This document shows positions 10,201 to 20,190 of a DNA stretch of 64,000 nt, piece by piece. A model generated the notes under the pieces. That model made no database searches. It saw only the letters and a list, made by a program, of their open reading frames with translations, and was not told the DNA's origin. The stretch covers positions 1,054,001 through 1,118,000 of the forward strand of contig MBPM02000014.1 of NCBI GenBank assembly GCA_001695595.3, in the 5' to 3' direction. Position 1 is the stretch's first letter; the number at the start of each line of letters is the position of its first letter. Source of the DNA: Plasmopara viticola. Taxonomy: Eukaryota; Oomycota; Peronosporomycetes; Peronosporales; Peronosporaceae. A program made the position numbers and the translations under genes.

Positions 10201-10395
10201 GTCGCTCGTGCTCACCCTTGCCGCCAGTAAGCTCGCAATACTCTCGAGAGACAGATTTAAGCTATGGAAGACATAATAAATATACCGGATGAGGATCCGA
10301 CGAAACTCCCTCGTATTCTCATCGCGATCACAGGGAAGTCGGAGGAACTTACACTTCCGCGCGGCTGGAACTACGTGAAGCTGATGAGCAGGTGA
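10200..10395 (+). pseudogene. Fragment resembling an ALG1-type beta-mannosyltransferase
   Basis: A 43-codon frame (ATG at 10264, TGA near 10393) contains DPTKLPRILIAITGKSEEL. This resembles the LPxLxxVITGKGP segment of ALG1, the dolichol-linked chitobiose mannosyltransferase of the ER. Just upstream, in another frame, DRFKL could correspond to the DEDF.LLLDAL segment that precedes this motif in ALG1. No other part of the enzyme (about 430 residues) is visible, so this would be a small eroded remnant. The match is short and the call is tentative. Confidence 0.3.
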
Positions 10396-10745
10396 TCAAA
10401 AGTGTGGAGCCTTTCAATAAATCGTATATTTGACGTGAGCACACTTATCGCAAGTAGCTCTTTGACACAAACAAAATATGCCAGAATCTACCAGAATTCA
10501 CACCAGTCTCATGCCTCCATCTTTTCTTTCTCTTTGTTCTAACGTCTGCTGTAGTGCCGATGAGACGTCACGGGCGACATTCTAGAGCCGACAAGCTACG
10601 ATTGGCGCCTACAACAGGCTTTGTGTGACTCTGGCAAATGTCTTTCGGTGTCGGGTGCTTCGAATTCTATCCTTTAAAGTATGACATCGCCACTTTTATG
10701 TACTTTACCCCATATTTGTGCAAGCGGTTGACATAATTTGGCCAC

Positions 10746-11095
10746 TCGTAAGTATTGTATTGTATTGTATTACGTTATCGCGTTGCCAAGTTATGCACGT
10801 GCTAGGCTCAGTCTGGCTAGTCCACGGTATAGAGTGGTGTCCGCATACGTCGAGTCTCGTTTGGCGGGCAGTGCAGCCAGCACCGAGGTCGTGAGGGTCT
10901 TCCATTATTTTGTTTAGCTCTGACTTGGTGGAAGCCCAGGTGGCGCCCTGGTGCTGGAAACCGTCGCGTCGAGGGTGAGACTCGTAAAAGACTTGCAGAT
11001 GCCCGAGAGCACCTGCCCGAAGCGCGCGAGCATTAAGCCCCCGCGCTTGGAAGGAGGGCGTCACCCCAACCTTTTCCAAGCTTCGTAAGTATTGT
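10746..11095 (-). mobile_element. Short LINE-derived element (SIDE), copy A, with 13-bp target duplication
   Basis: A ~325-bp element (10759-11082) lies with its 5' end on the right and its pentanucleotide tail (ATTGT repeats on this strand) on the left. It is flanked by TCGTAAGTATTGT at 10746-10758 and again at 11083-11095, a 13-bp target-site duplication. It consists of the first ~138 bp of the non-LTR element at 51785-54970, a 31-bp internal segment, a novel ~10-bp A-rich linker and the last ~146 bp. It lacks endonuclease and reverse transcriptase and must rely on the full-length element in trans (inferred). Confidence 0.9.
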
Positions 11096-13756
11096 GTTCA
11101 ATAAATCCACTGACCGCAAATCATACAAAAACTTTATACTTATACCAAGAAATGTGGCCTAAGGTGACTTGTGCATTTGAGTAATGCTCGCATGTGGACA
11201 GCAGATTTTTTAATTTCATTTTACCGTGCTCCGCACGCTGCAAAAGTATGCATGTGCATGCACTCTGTGACCCTAAGCAAATGCGCGAACAGAAAATTTA
11301 TCCTTATAGGCGCGCTTGAAAGGCCCCGAGGTATGATGGACCACTTCCACAGCATACCGCTCAGCGTACTGACCGCGATCAATGGTTCGCCACGCTTGCG
11401 ATAGAAATTAATGATACCTGTCATCAAGGCGTGAGCGCTGCACGTTGTACATCCCACAATGTTGTCATGCAGCACAGTCGCTCTAGGAATCGATGATTAT
11501 GCCGGTATGGTGGTCGCATGTAGCGTATAGTAAAATTGTACGCTTTTGCTCGTATCATTGACTCTCCGACACGAAAATGTTGGCCTGGAATGATTCTTTT
11601 ATTTCGAAACTGCCCCCGCCTTTTTTGGTAATTACCGCGGCCGTGTCAACCAGTATTTGGCTGTATAAAGTTAGTCTATTTAATGACGTACGCCTTGCTC
11701 AATTTGCTTATCTTCGGTGCCTGCATAACCGTGAAAGACATGGAAATAATCGTGATATTCCTTTGACATATTCACCCTCCTCGTCGTTTATATCAACGAA
11801 GCTCACCCCAGCACTTTATCGATACACGGATCCAGTTCGATTACGCCATGTCGTCGGCGAAACTGCTTTTGTAGACGCATTAACTTACGATGCACATACC
11901 TTATCGTGTAAATCGACCAAAACCAAAGTGACGAGCATGCGCACCTTTCTAATTTTCAATCATGCATGGTCTTAAATATACACTGCGTTCCAGGGTTTCG
12001 ATCAATGGAGGAAATATATTCCAATAACGGTGGATTGCTGAGTCTGTCACCTATTAGCAAGACTGGATGCATTTCCTGTTGACTCTGAATGAGGATGTTT
12101 TTGAGCAGTTGGTATTTGTCTTCTCAGGGCGCATGACAAGTACGCGAAAATTATCAAACGGCACGCGTAAACGATCAGTTTGTCGTTAAACGATCGCTCC
12201 GCCACCGTTAGAGGTTGGATGCCTTTGAAAAAATTGGCATTGCGCAATAGCATGTCGATCGGCGTATGGAACCGGACCCAAGTGTTTATGAAATAAGCAG
12301 CTTTAGTTACTCCCGGACACTATAGCCGCAATTTGAGCAGCGGTACCATAGATAGGGACGTTTATCGAGCACACTTTATCCTAACAATTTTTTGGCTCCA
12401 TACTGAACAATAGAAATGGAGGTGTGCCATTCTGACATCGCGGATGTTAGCTCCATGTAGATCCTATATGACCACAGCTTGCTGACGTGCTAAGTCAGTA
12501 TGTATGTATATTAAAACAAACATAATCTTATTCTTCTTTCTACCTTTTTTTCTCAACTGAGTCGGCCATTTGGCTTGATTACTCTCGCTATTGATTTGGC
12601 AGGTCTCATTAATCGTGTCTCGGAATGATTTGCACCAAGAGATCGAACAGCTTGTTGATCCGATTCTATATATAAACAATAGAATGTAAATCATGCACAA
12701 GACCTATCATCCTGGATACGCGTATTATTCACCTGAGCATCGATAATCGCTTCGCCAGAAGGCTTGTATTAAAACCTTCACGTCATAATCATGGACTTGT
12801 CCTTCCTAATCTACATAGTGATCACTCAAAAGAGTATAAGGGGAATCTGGCTACAACACTTTGTCCAGGAACGACGTGACGGGTTCATAATTAAGGATAT
12901 TACATGACTCCTTTTAGCTAAAAAGCTCAATAGCTAAAGTCGTAGAGAGTATCGCAGCAAAGTTCAATTAAATAGTGACCCGCCCTTTTTAAGAGTAGCA
13001 TTCGTCGAGATTGTCCTTAACGTCACGGCAGACCTGCACATTACGCATTCTTGTCACTAAAGGTCATCGAATTTTCGATATCCTCTAAAGTCGCACGTTG
13101 GCTGGGACGATTCTATGAAATGCGCTGAAGTTTATTAACAGCATGCTTGACAACCAAGTATAAAGACTTTAGCGTACCGCATGAGGCTTAACCCTGAAAT
13201 ACAAAAGCTTGTTTAAGATAGATTTGGCGAAAAGCGTTCTTCAGAAATTGATTAAAAGCTGGTACGATTAAGGAACAGAAAATTAAGAAGGTTTAATGAG
13301 CACACTTGTTGCGCCCGCTGTGATGACTGTTTTTTACAGCGATAAGACGACTTGTCCGAGGCTGGTAGCGCAATCGATTGATCTAGGCTGCTCAATTTTT
13401 AATCAGTTAAAGCTGAATAGCGCGTCAAGCTTTACGTAGAATGTTCTCGAATTGGCTCTACTCATTCTTGTCTTCTCATATCTATTTCTAGTCCGACTGA
13501 CGCATGATTGGCTATCCTTCAATACCAGCTGCTTCTTATGTATTAAAGCAAATGACCGTCAGTGATTGGGTAAAAAGATAGCAGAGCTAACAACGCTTTA
13601 CAGCATATTAAAAAGTTGGCGAGAGCTTGCGGAAGGGAAGCGCAGGTAAACCCGTGCAATTACCCGTGCGCAGCGCTTGGACTGGCATCGCCATCTAAGT
13701 TGGCGACAGTTAGTATTTTTTTAAAAGCCAAAGAATTTTAGTTTGCGTTTTAAAGT
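11096..13756. other. Gene-poor spacer with retrotransposon remnants
   Basis: Apart from the gypsy reverse-transcriptase piece at 11221-11475, this stretch shows only short open frames. A 132-codon plus-strand frame at 11577-11975 has no recognisable domain. The last ~150 bp before the BAH gene contains the small palindrome CGCCA...TGGCG around 13690-13706. No RNA gene is apparent. Confidence 0.5.
11221..11475 (-). pseudogene. Ty3/gypsy reverse transcriptase fragment
   Basis: The minus-strand frame carries GEPLIAVSTLSGMLWKW followed by IIPRGLSSAPIRINFLFAHL. This is a decayed form of the gypsy RT block (TAVSTPSGMLWEW, VMPQGLSNAPATFNRLV) typical of oomycete Ty3 elements. The catalytic YxDD block that should follow is not readable, and no LTR or integrase is seen nearby. 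It is an old, truncated insertion. Confidence 0.6.
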
Positions 13757-15115
13757 ATGGCGACTGAAGGAGAGAAACACGCGGACGGTTTGGACAAGTC
13801 CGGTGAGCCCATGGATATGTTTCAGGTCACATCTGCGAACGAAAAACATAAGAGTGTAAACAATGACGGCGCGACAAGTAACGACGAGACATCAATACCC
13901 AAACGATTTACGCGCGCCCGTGGCAGACAGACAGTAGCGTCCGACTTAGAGAGTGATGGCCCCAGGACACGTGGTGCAAGTAAGACAAGGGCGAGTCCGT
14001 TATCCAATGCTTTGGTTAACGAAGCTAAGAAAAACGATGTTAAAAGCATGTCAAAGAAGAAACCGAAGGATGGTGAGTCGGATGATAACGAATCCACTGG
14101 AGACTACGTTTACGTTCAGGTTGGTGACTGTGTGCTGCTGGATTCAGGAGACCCTGACGATCCCTACGTCGCGCTAGTTAGTTCAGTCCAAACATCGCAA
14201 CGGCACGACCGAGCTGTATCTTCTTTTGTAGCGCAGTGGTATTATAAGCCTTACGATGTTAAGGAGGAAGTCCAGGCCTTGATCCCGGGTGGTGTTCTGG
14301 AAAATGAGGTTTTTCTATCGCCGCACAAGGACAGGAATTCGATCGACGCTGTCATTGAAGTGTGCCAGGTTGTGTCTCCTGAAGAATATAAGGACATTCA
14401 GGACGAGATTAGGCGTGGGTATCGCGAAAAGAACAAATTATTTTTCGTCTGTCGCTACAAGTATTATCCAAACCGAAGCAACATTAAAAAGGCATTGGAG
14501 AGTGTTGAAAATGATGCCATTCGCAGTGGACTCGGCCGCCCTAAGCCCAACGTTGGGTATAGCTACCAGGCAGCCATACCAGATTTCATGGAGCCAGCTT
14601 TGACTGTGAATTGCGTGACCGACTCTGTTGTACCGTGGAAGACGTGCGAAAAGTTTATGGTTCGACCGCGGCAAATGTGGTCGCCACTAGTGGCAACCAC
14701 GCAAAGTCAAATATTTATCAGCTTTCGAGACCTGATTGACTCGCTAAAATTCGCCGCAGGGAACATTGTGAAGACGTACCGGCCAGATTTAAAACCCATG
14801 GGACACCAACGTGGAATTATTCTTCAGTACTTTTTGTCGGACTCGATCCAGATTTGTGTATCGAGTGGGCAGGTACTCACAGTTTTGAAGAGCGAGCTTT
14901 GTTCACCACTCACGGATGATCTGGCAATGCAGCAACTGTACTTATCAAGATTTAATTTATCGCAAGCTGCATATGGATGCTCCAAGACAATCCTTTGTGC
15001 GCAGCGCGAGGAAAGGAAGGCTTTTCGTAAAGAAGTGGAATTAAATGCCAAAGCAAATATTGCAGTTGCAGCAAAAACAGATAGGGAGGGGGACAATCGA
15101 AAGCGCAAAAAGTAG
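13757..15115 (+). CDS. BAH-domain nuclear protein
   Basis: Intact single-exon gene of 452 residues. Residues 1-110 are hydrophilic and basic/acidic, with putative nuclear-localisation clusters (RFTRARGRQ and KKKPKD). A BAH domain follows at about 115-255: VQVGDCVLLDSGDPDDPYVA, then WYYKPYDV and FFVCRYKYYP. BAH domains bind nucleosomes or modified histone tails and occur in chromatin readers such as ORC1, EBS/SHL and MTA proteins. No PHD finger, bromodomain or methyltransferase is visible. The C-terminal ~200 residues are less conserved and end in a basic tail (DNRKRKK). Likely a histone-mark reader or silencing component (inferred). The stop codon is 21 bp from that of the convergent peptidase gene. 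Confidence 0.85.
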   Translation: MATEGEKHADGLDKSGEPMDMFQVTSANEKHKSVNNDGATSNDETSIPKRFTRARGRQTVASDLESDGPRTRGASKTRASPLSNALVNEAKKNDVKSMSKKKPKDGESDDNESTGDYVYVQVGDCVLLDSGDPDDPYVALVSSVQTSQRHDRAVSSFVAQWYYKPYDVKEEVQALIPGGVLENEVFLSPHKDRNSIDAVIEVCQVVSPEEYKDIQDEIRRGYREKNKLFFVCRYKYYPNRSNIKKALESVENDAIRSGLGRPKPNVGYSYQAAIPDFMEPALTVNCVTDSVVPWKTCEKFMVRPRQMWSPLVATTQSQIFISFRDLIDSLKFAAGNIVKTYRPDLKPMGHQRGIILQYFLSDSIQICVSSGQVLTVLKSELCSPLTDDLAMQQLYLSRFNLSQAAYGCSKTILCAQREERKAFRKEVELNAKANIAVAAKTDREGDNRKRKK

Positions 15116-15136
15116 TTCGTAATGGTATTACAAATT

Positions 15137-17371
15137 TTAAAACTTCGCAACGGGTTCAGATGCCTTCTTGTCATCGTCCTTGATCGCCGCGTGGTGATCT
15201 AACAAATAAGCCAAGTCAAATGCTTTTTCCTTCAAGTAGTGGTATCTGTCACTAGCACTGAAGTGACCCGACGACAAGTCCATCTTCAACAGCACCTCGT
15301 TCTTGTCGCTCTTCGTGTCACGCAACTTCGCAACCCACTTGGTTGGCTCCCAGTATGCCACACGTGGATCGTATAGCCCGCTTGTAACCAAAATATTTGG
15401 GTATGCTTGCTGCTTCACATTTTCATAAGGCGAGTAGCTGAGCATGTACATAAAGTACGCTCTCTCATTTGGATTCCCCCACTCTTCCCATTCTCCGGTC
15501 GTCAGCGGAATGGAAGCGTCACTCATAGTATTCATCACATCAACAAATGGCACGCCGGCGATTGCGGCAGTAAAAAGGTCTGGACGCATGTTAAGCACAG
15601 CACCAATCAGCAATCCCCCAGCGCTTCGGCCTTCACAGGTCATCTTGCTAGGGCTCGTATACCCAGCATTAATTAAATGCTCCGCGCAACTAATGAAATC
15701 AGTAAAAGTGTTTATTTTCTTCTTGTACTTTGCGTCTTCGTACCAGGTTCGGCCCATTTCACCACCTCCTCGGATATGCGCAATTGCGTAAATCACACCT
15801 CGGTCCAGCAGCGGCAAAATAGATGTGACAAAACTCGGGTCAATCGCAACTTCGTATGAGCCGTAACCATACAGGTGTAACGGTTGTCGATCTTGCGAGC
15901 GAAGATCAGATCGGTACACAAGCGAAATCGGCACCCTAGTTCCGTCGTTGGCTTTAGCTTCCAGGCGCTCGGTCTTATATAAAGTGCGATCGTACTTTGG
16001 TACCGGTTTCTCCTTCAAAAACTTAGACTCGCAAGTATTAACGTCGTAGTCGAAAGTTGTCCAAGGAGTAGTCATCGACGAGTAAACAAAGCGAAACTTG
16101 TCTGTGTCAAAATCACGATTCACAGAGCCAGAAACCGTATAACTGGCTTCCTTAAAAGTGATCTGGCGCCGGTCATACGTGCCGTCTTTTTTGGGAACAA
16201 TGACCCATAGCTGCGAATAGCCATCCTTTCTGCCCTCCATAACCATAAAATCTTTAAAGCAATCGATGTCATCTACTTTAATGCTTTCGTCGTAGGGAAA
16301 GACTTCAACCCAGTGCTCGAGTAAGGGCGAATTTACACGCGTTTTCATCAGCTTAAAGTTGGTAGCTTTGTCCTTGTTCGTAACGATGTAAAAGCTGTCG
16401 TCGAAATGATCCACAGAATATTGTAATCCCTTTTGACGTTTAGCAATCAACTGCGGCATCCCCAACGGGTTGTCCATATCAATGAAAGACACTTCGCTGG
16501 TTTCGCTGCTGGATGAAAGCAAAAACATGTACCTTCCGCTACGCGCTTTCTGAAAGTAAGCACTAAAAATCTCATCGCCTTCCATGTACAACAGCTCGTA
16601 CGCATTCTTGCTTCCTATGCTGTGGCGCCAAATCTTGTTTTGCCTATGCGCTTCGTCTTGCGTAGAAAAATAGAGAACAGAGGCGTCCTTCCCCCAGCCT
16701 AGACTCGAGATGTTCTCGATTCGATCTGCCAGCAACTCTCCGGTTTGAAGATCCTTGATGTAACCCGTGTACGTTTCGTAGCCACTGAAATCTACCATAT
16801 ATGCAAGGTAGCGATGATCAGGACTCGGGGATACACTGGCCACGTGACAATGATCGTGGCCCTTTGCGATCTCATTTTCATCAAGAAGCACCTCCTCCGA
16901 CGCGTTTTCAGTCTTGGCTTTGCGGCAATGGTATGTGTAGCTGCATCCCTTGACCGTTCGGGTGTAGTATAGAAAAGGACCGTGTGGATACGGGAAGTCC
17001 TCATCCGTCTCCTGTACGTGCGACAGTAGCTCCGCATAGAGATTGGCTCGCAAATTCTTAAGGTGACTCGTCTTGTTGTCCGTGTACTCATTCTCCTTTT
17101 GCAGATGTTCCAAGATCTCCTTGTTCTTGCGTGAATCGTCGCGAACGTAGAAATACGGGTCTTCCAGATACACAATAGGCTTCATTGGACTCAAGCCACG
17201 GTTCTGCCCCGCGACTGCGCCGAATGGGACCATCCTGGGTCGCTTTTCAAGCAGAGGGGGGACCACCGCTCTCGCCAGCTTTGAGTAGGCAGCACGGCGA
17301 AGGCGGAGAATATACAGCGCCATAGTAGCGCTGACGCCGACGGTAAGTTTCAGCGTGCTCTGTCGGATCAT
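15137..17371 (-). CDS. Prolyl oligopeptidase family serine peptidase, oligopeptidase B-like
   Basis: Intact 744-residue single-exon gene. Family S9A peptidases cleave short peptides inside a beta-propeller-gated alpha/beta hydrolase; oligopeptidase B prefers basic residues. The propeller spans about 60-450 (early motif YLEDPYFYVRDDSR). The hydrolase domain follows with HIRGGGEMGRTWYEDAK and the nucleophile motif CEGRSAGGLL, Ser583. Asp668 (in LYDPRVAYWEP) and His703 (in SSGHFS) complete the triad. The first ~50 residues are basic and partly hydrophobic (VGVSATMALYILRLRRAA) and could be an organelle presequence or a signal anchor. The ATG at 17371 is preceded by only ~110 bp before a retroelement cluster, so the promoter is short or altered. 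Absolute preference (Pro or Arg/Lys) cannot be fixed from sequence alone. Confidence 0.9.
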   Translation of the reverse strand: MIRQSTLKLTVGVSATMALYILRLRRAAYSKLARAVVPPLLEKRPRMVPFGAVAGQNRGLSPMKPIVYLEDPYFYVRDDSRKNKEILEHLQKENEYTDNKTSHLKNLRANLYAELLSHVQETDEDFPYPHGPFLYYTRTVKGCSYTYHCRKAKTENASEEVLLDENEIAKGHDHCHVASVSPSPDHRYLAYMVDFSGYETYTGYIKDLQTGELLADRIENISSLGWGKDASVLYFSTQDEAHRQNKIWRHSIGSKNAYELLYMEGDEIFSAYFQKARSGRYMFLLSSSSETSEVSFIDMDNPLGMPQLIAKRQKGLQYSVDHFDDSFYIVTNKDKATNFKLMKTRVNSPLLEHWVEVFPYDESIKVDDIDCFKDFMVMEGRKDGYSQLWVIVPKKDGTYDRRQITFKEASYTVSGSVNRDFDTDKFRFVYSSMTTPWTTFDYDVNTCESKFLKEKPVPKYDRTLYKTERLEAKANDGTRVPISLVYRSDLRSQDRQPLHLYGYGSYEVAIDPSFVTSILPLLDRGVIYAIAHIRGGGEMGRTWYEDAKYKKKINTFTDFISCAEHLINAGYTSPSKMTCEGRSAGGLLIGAVLNMRPDLFTAAIAGVPFVDVMNTMSDASIPLTTGEWEEWGNPNERAYFMYMLSYSPYENVKQQAYPNILVTSGLYDPRVAYWEPTKWVAKLRDTKSDKNEVLLKMDLSSGHFSASDRYHYLKEKAFDLAYLLDHHAAIKDDDKKASEPVAKF

Positions 17372-17490
17372 ATGAACAAAGCTGCGCTAAAGTGATTATC
17401 AAGTCTTTTATAGTCTGCCATAAAAACCTTTAAATTTTATCTAGATTTAAAAACATAAACTTATCGTATCTACACAATACTTACTTGGCA

Positions 17491-18651
17491 ACTTCGGAAA
17501 AGGTTGGGGTGACGCCCTCCTTCCAAGCGCAGGGGCTGAATGCTCGCGCACTTCGGGCAGGTGCTCTCGGGCATCTGCAGGTCTCTAACGAGTCTCACCC
17601 TCGACGCGACGGTCTCCAGCACCAGGCCAAACCCCCTTCCACGCCCTTAACCGCGCCAACCGCATCCGGATTGGCTCCTTTAATGTGAATTCTCTAGGTT
17701 CGAAGCGCAAGAAGCACGAAACACTCCCCGAAGATCTCCGGCGCTACCGCGTCGATATCCTTGGCCTCCGAGAAACCAAGATATACGATAGAGGTGAGCA
17801 CCGCATTGATGACTTCCTTCTAAGCCTGAAAAAAAAAAAAAACGAAGCCAAGACCGAAGTCACCGAAATCCGCCGCCACTGCAACCCGTCGGGCGCCACT
17901 CGACACGCCCGAGCCCGAGAAGAAACCTGGCGCCAAACTAAGAAGCTCGGAACACTCCTCGGCGATATTAAAGATCTATCCCGACGCAAGTCCCTGGCCA
18001 CCCTCGCGCTCCACCGCCTCTGGTCCGTCTGGCTCCGCCCCACGCTCATCTCACCCAAGACCCGCATTCGATTGTACAACACCTACGTTCTACCGATTCT
18101 GCTGTACAACTGCGCCACCTGGGCTCTTACCAAGTCAGAGCTCCACGGCCTCGAGAGTTTCCATCGCCGCCAGCTTCGCTACGCTCTTGGCTACCGCTAC
18201 CCCCGACACATTTCGAATGCAAGACTCTACGACCTCTGTGATGAGCGGCCGCTGAGACTACGACTGACACAAGCTCGCTGGCGCCTGTTTGGCCATGTAC
18301 TTCGCCGCAATCCCGACATTCCAGCTAACCTCCAGATGCGTGCCTACTTCTTCTCCACCGCAGCAAAATGGCGCGGACGTCCCCGCACCACGCTCCCCTC
18401 AACACTCGACCACAACCTTGTTTCCCGTGGCTCCGGCTCTCGACTCCGGATAGCACAAGACCTCGAAGTGGTACGTACCCTTGCACAAGACCGAAAGAAA
18501 TGGAAGACCCTCACGACCTCGGTGCTGGATGCACTGCCCGCCTGACGAGACCCGACGTATGCGGACACCACTCTATGCCGTGGACTAGCCAGACTGAGCC
18601 TAGCACGTGCATAACTTGGCAACGCGATAACGTAATACATTACATTACATT
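17491..18651 (+). mobile_element. Internally deleted non-LTR retrotransposon, copy B
   Basis: A 1.16-kb copy of the element at 51785-54970. It keeps the 5' end (TTCGGAAAAGGTTGGGG), the start of the endonuclease ORF, the 3' third of the reverse-transcriptase ORF and the tail (ATTAC repeats). The deletion removes most of the endonuclease and the catalytic RT domain including YADD. The junction at about 17829-17844 contains a run of 14 A. It is flanked by the 12-bp sequence ACTTACTTGGCA at 17479-17490 and 18652-18663. The 5' end lies 120 bp upstream of the peptidase ATG, pointing away from it. Confidence 0.9.
17685..18545 (+). pseudogene. Fused endonuclease-start / RT C-terminus ORF in copy B
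   Basis: This 286-codon frame joins NSLGSKRKKHETLPEDLRRY (start of the APE-type endonuclease) through a lysine run encoded by the A14 junction to the RT C-terminal region (KTRIRLYNTYVLPILLYNCA, then RWRLFGHVLRRNPDIPAN). It has no catalytic endonuclease residues beyond QE/RE-type block 1 and no reverse-transcriptase core. It is open by chance of the junction. It could be translated but should be inactive. Confidence 0.7.
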
Positions 18652-18663
18652 ACTTACTTGGCA

Positions 18664-18986
18664 ACTTCGGAAAAGGTTGGGGTGACGCCCTCCTTCCAAG
18701 CGCAGGGGCTGAATGCTCGCGCGCTTCGGGCAGGTGCTCTCGGGCATCTGCAGGTCTCTAACGAGTCTCATCCTCGACGCGACGGTCTCCAGCACCAGGG
18801 CGCCACCTGGGCTCTTACCAAGTCAGAGTCAAACAAAATAATGGAAGACCCTCACGACCTCGGTGCTGGCTACACTGCCCGCCGAACGAGACCCGACGTA
18901 TGCGGACACCACTCTATGCCGTGGACTAGCCAGACTGAGCCTAGCACGTGCATAACTTGGCAACGCGATAACGTAATACAATCAAC
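18664..18986 (+). mobile_element. Short LINE-derived element (SIDE), copy C
   Basis: A 323-bp short copy directly after copy B in the same orientation, sharing its target-site duplication. It has the 5' segment, the 31-bp middle segment (GCGCCACCTGGGCTCTTACC...) and the 3' segment, joined at the same two junctions as the other short copies. The tail is short and irregular (GTAATACAATCAAC). A frame of over 100 codons runs through it, as in copies A, G and J. Confidence 0.9.
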
Positions 18987-18998
18987 ACTTACTTGGCA

Positions 18999-19575
18999 CA
19001 ACAGCGGAAAACATGACGCGATCCGTTCGGCTGCTAGCAATAAATTCAAAGCTCATACGAGCTTCTTGTAAGGCTTGCGTTAGGGCGACACCGATCGCAG
19101 GCATGAATTCGCCAGCTTTAATACTGAATGGAACGTGCTGTCGCTTATGCTGTCCCTATGGAACTGCGCTTTGTAAAGACTGGACGTGGGTATGGAAGTA
19201 AAACCGCTTACAATCTTGGCAAGGAAAAGCGTGTTGATCCAATCATAAATATGCCGGTGTTTTGAGACTTTTCATGTTGATGAGGCATGTCATCGAGCAC
19301 CCAGATGTCGCACGAAAATGGAGCGATAGCTTCACGTCACCAATGATAACTCGGGATTGCCGGGAAGTAAAACATGGTTAGACTCAAGAAACGCAGAGGC
19401 ATCCAGTGGTGCATTGATGTGGCGGTTCTAAGCCTCTGCAGATTTCACGAATCGTGGTACAGTTGACTCCGAAAATCGCTGTTTGAACGAGACAATTTAT
19501 AAGATATCTATAAATTTTCCGAAAAAAATAGTCAATTAAATCCTGCTTTAGTAATCAAATATATTTTTTATATAA
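18999..19575. other. Spacer without a supported gene
   Basis: About 580 bp with short open frames only, between two short elements. Nothing recognisable was found on either strand. The right end becomes very AT-rich before the tail of copy D. Confidence 0.5.
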
Positions 19576-19900
19576 TGTAGTGTAATGTATTACGTTATCG
19601 CGTTGCCAAGTTATGCACGTGCTAGGCTCAGTCTGGCTAGTCCACGGTATAGAGTGGTGTCCGCATACGTCGAGTCTCGTTCGGCGGGCAGTGCAGCCAA
19701 CACCGAGGGCGGGAGGGTCTTCCATTATTTTGTTTAGCTCTGACTAGGTAAGAGCCCAGGTGGCGCCCTGGTGCTGGAGACCGTCGCGTCGAGGGTGAGA
19801 CTCGTTAGAGACCTGCAGATGCCCGAGAACACCTGCCCGAAGCGCGCGAGCATTTAGCCCCGCGCTTGGAAGGAAGGCGTCACCCCAACCTTTTCCGAAG
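19576..19900 (-). mobile_element. Short LINE-derived element (SIDE), copy D
   Basis: Minus-oriented short copy with tail units of the ATTAC type on the left and the 5' terminus (CCTTTTCCGAAG on this strand) on the right. It shares both internal junctions with the other short copies. It forms the outer part of the left arm of a large inverted repeat whose right arm contains copy F. No clear target-site duplication is seen, which fits later rearrangement. Confidence 0.85.
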
Positions 19901-20030
19901 CCCGGAGAAATTCATGTAAGAAAAAAAAATCTTAAGTAACCTTGAAAGATACAGAGAAAACATCTAAGGAACCTTAAAAGATACAGAGAAAACTTATAAA
20001 AAGTATAGACGAATTTGTATTCCAGTATAT
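19901..20030. repeat. Left arm of inverted repeat around a captured gene fragment
   Basis: This ~130-bp segment (CCCGGAGAAAT... to ...GAATTTGTATTCCA) is the reverse complement of about 21241-21363, with scattered differences. Inside each arm a ~32-bp unit (AACCTTGAAAGATACAGAG... on this strand) occurs twice in tandem. With copies D and F attached, the arms extend to roughly 450 bp each. Confidence 0.8.
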
Positions 20031-20046
20031 ATAAAAAAAAATTCTC

Positions 20047-20190
20047 CGGAAAAGGTTGGGTGACGCCCTCCTTTTTTCATACATATATTTTTTCGAAGCC
20101 CGGAGAAATATATATATAATATATTTCGGGCTTCGGGCTTCGGAGAAATATATGTAAGAAAAAAGGAGGGCGTCACCCCAACCTTTTTTA
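20047..20190. repeat. Palindromic pair of element 5' termini
   Basis: Only the first ~30 bp of the retroelement (GGAAAAGGTTGGGTGACGCC) is present at 20047-20077 in plus orientation and at 20157-20190 in minus orientation. Between them are inverted copies of the GAAGCCCGGAGAAATATAT flank, also seen beside copies D and F. The whole 144 bp can fold into a nested hairpin. These look like products of aberrant integration or palindrome formation, not full insertions. Confidence 0.75.

Larger units (their letters stand above)
17479..18998. repeat. Threefold target-site duplication bounding copies B and C
   Basis: ACTTACTTGGCA occurs at 17479-17490, 18652-18663 and 18987-18998. The two elements between them are in the same orientation, so both were integrated at the same target sequence or the array arose by recombination through it. 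Confidence 0.85.

Noticed and set aside
11577..11975. 132-codon plus-strand frame
   Set aside because: Lies opposite decayed gypsy sequence and matches no family. Treated as a shadow or chance frame.
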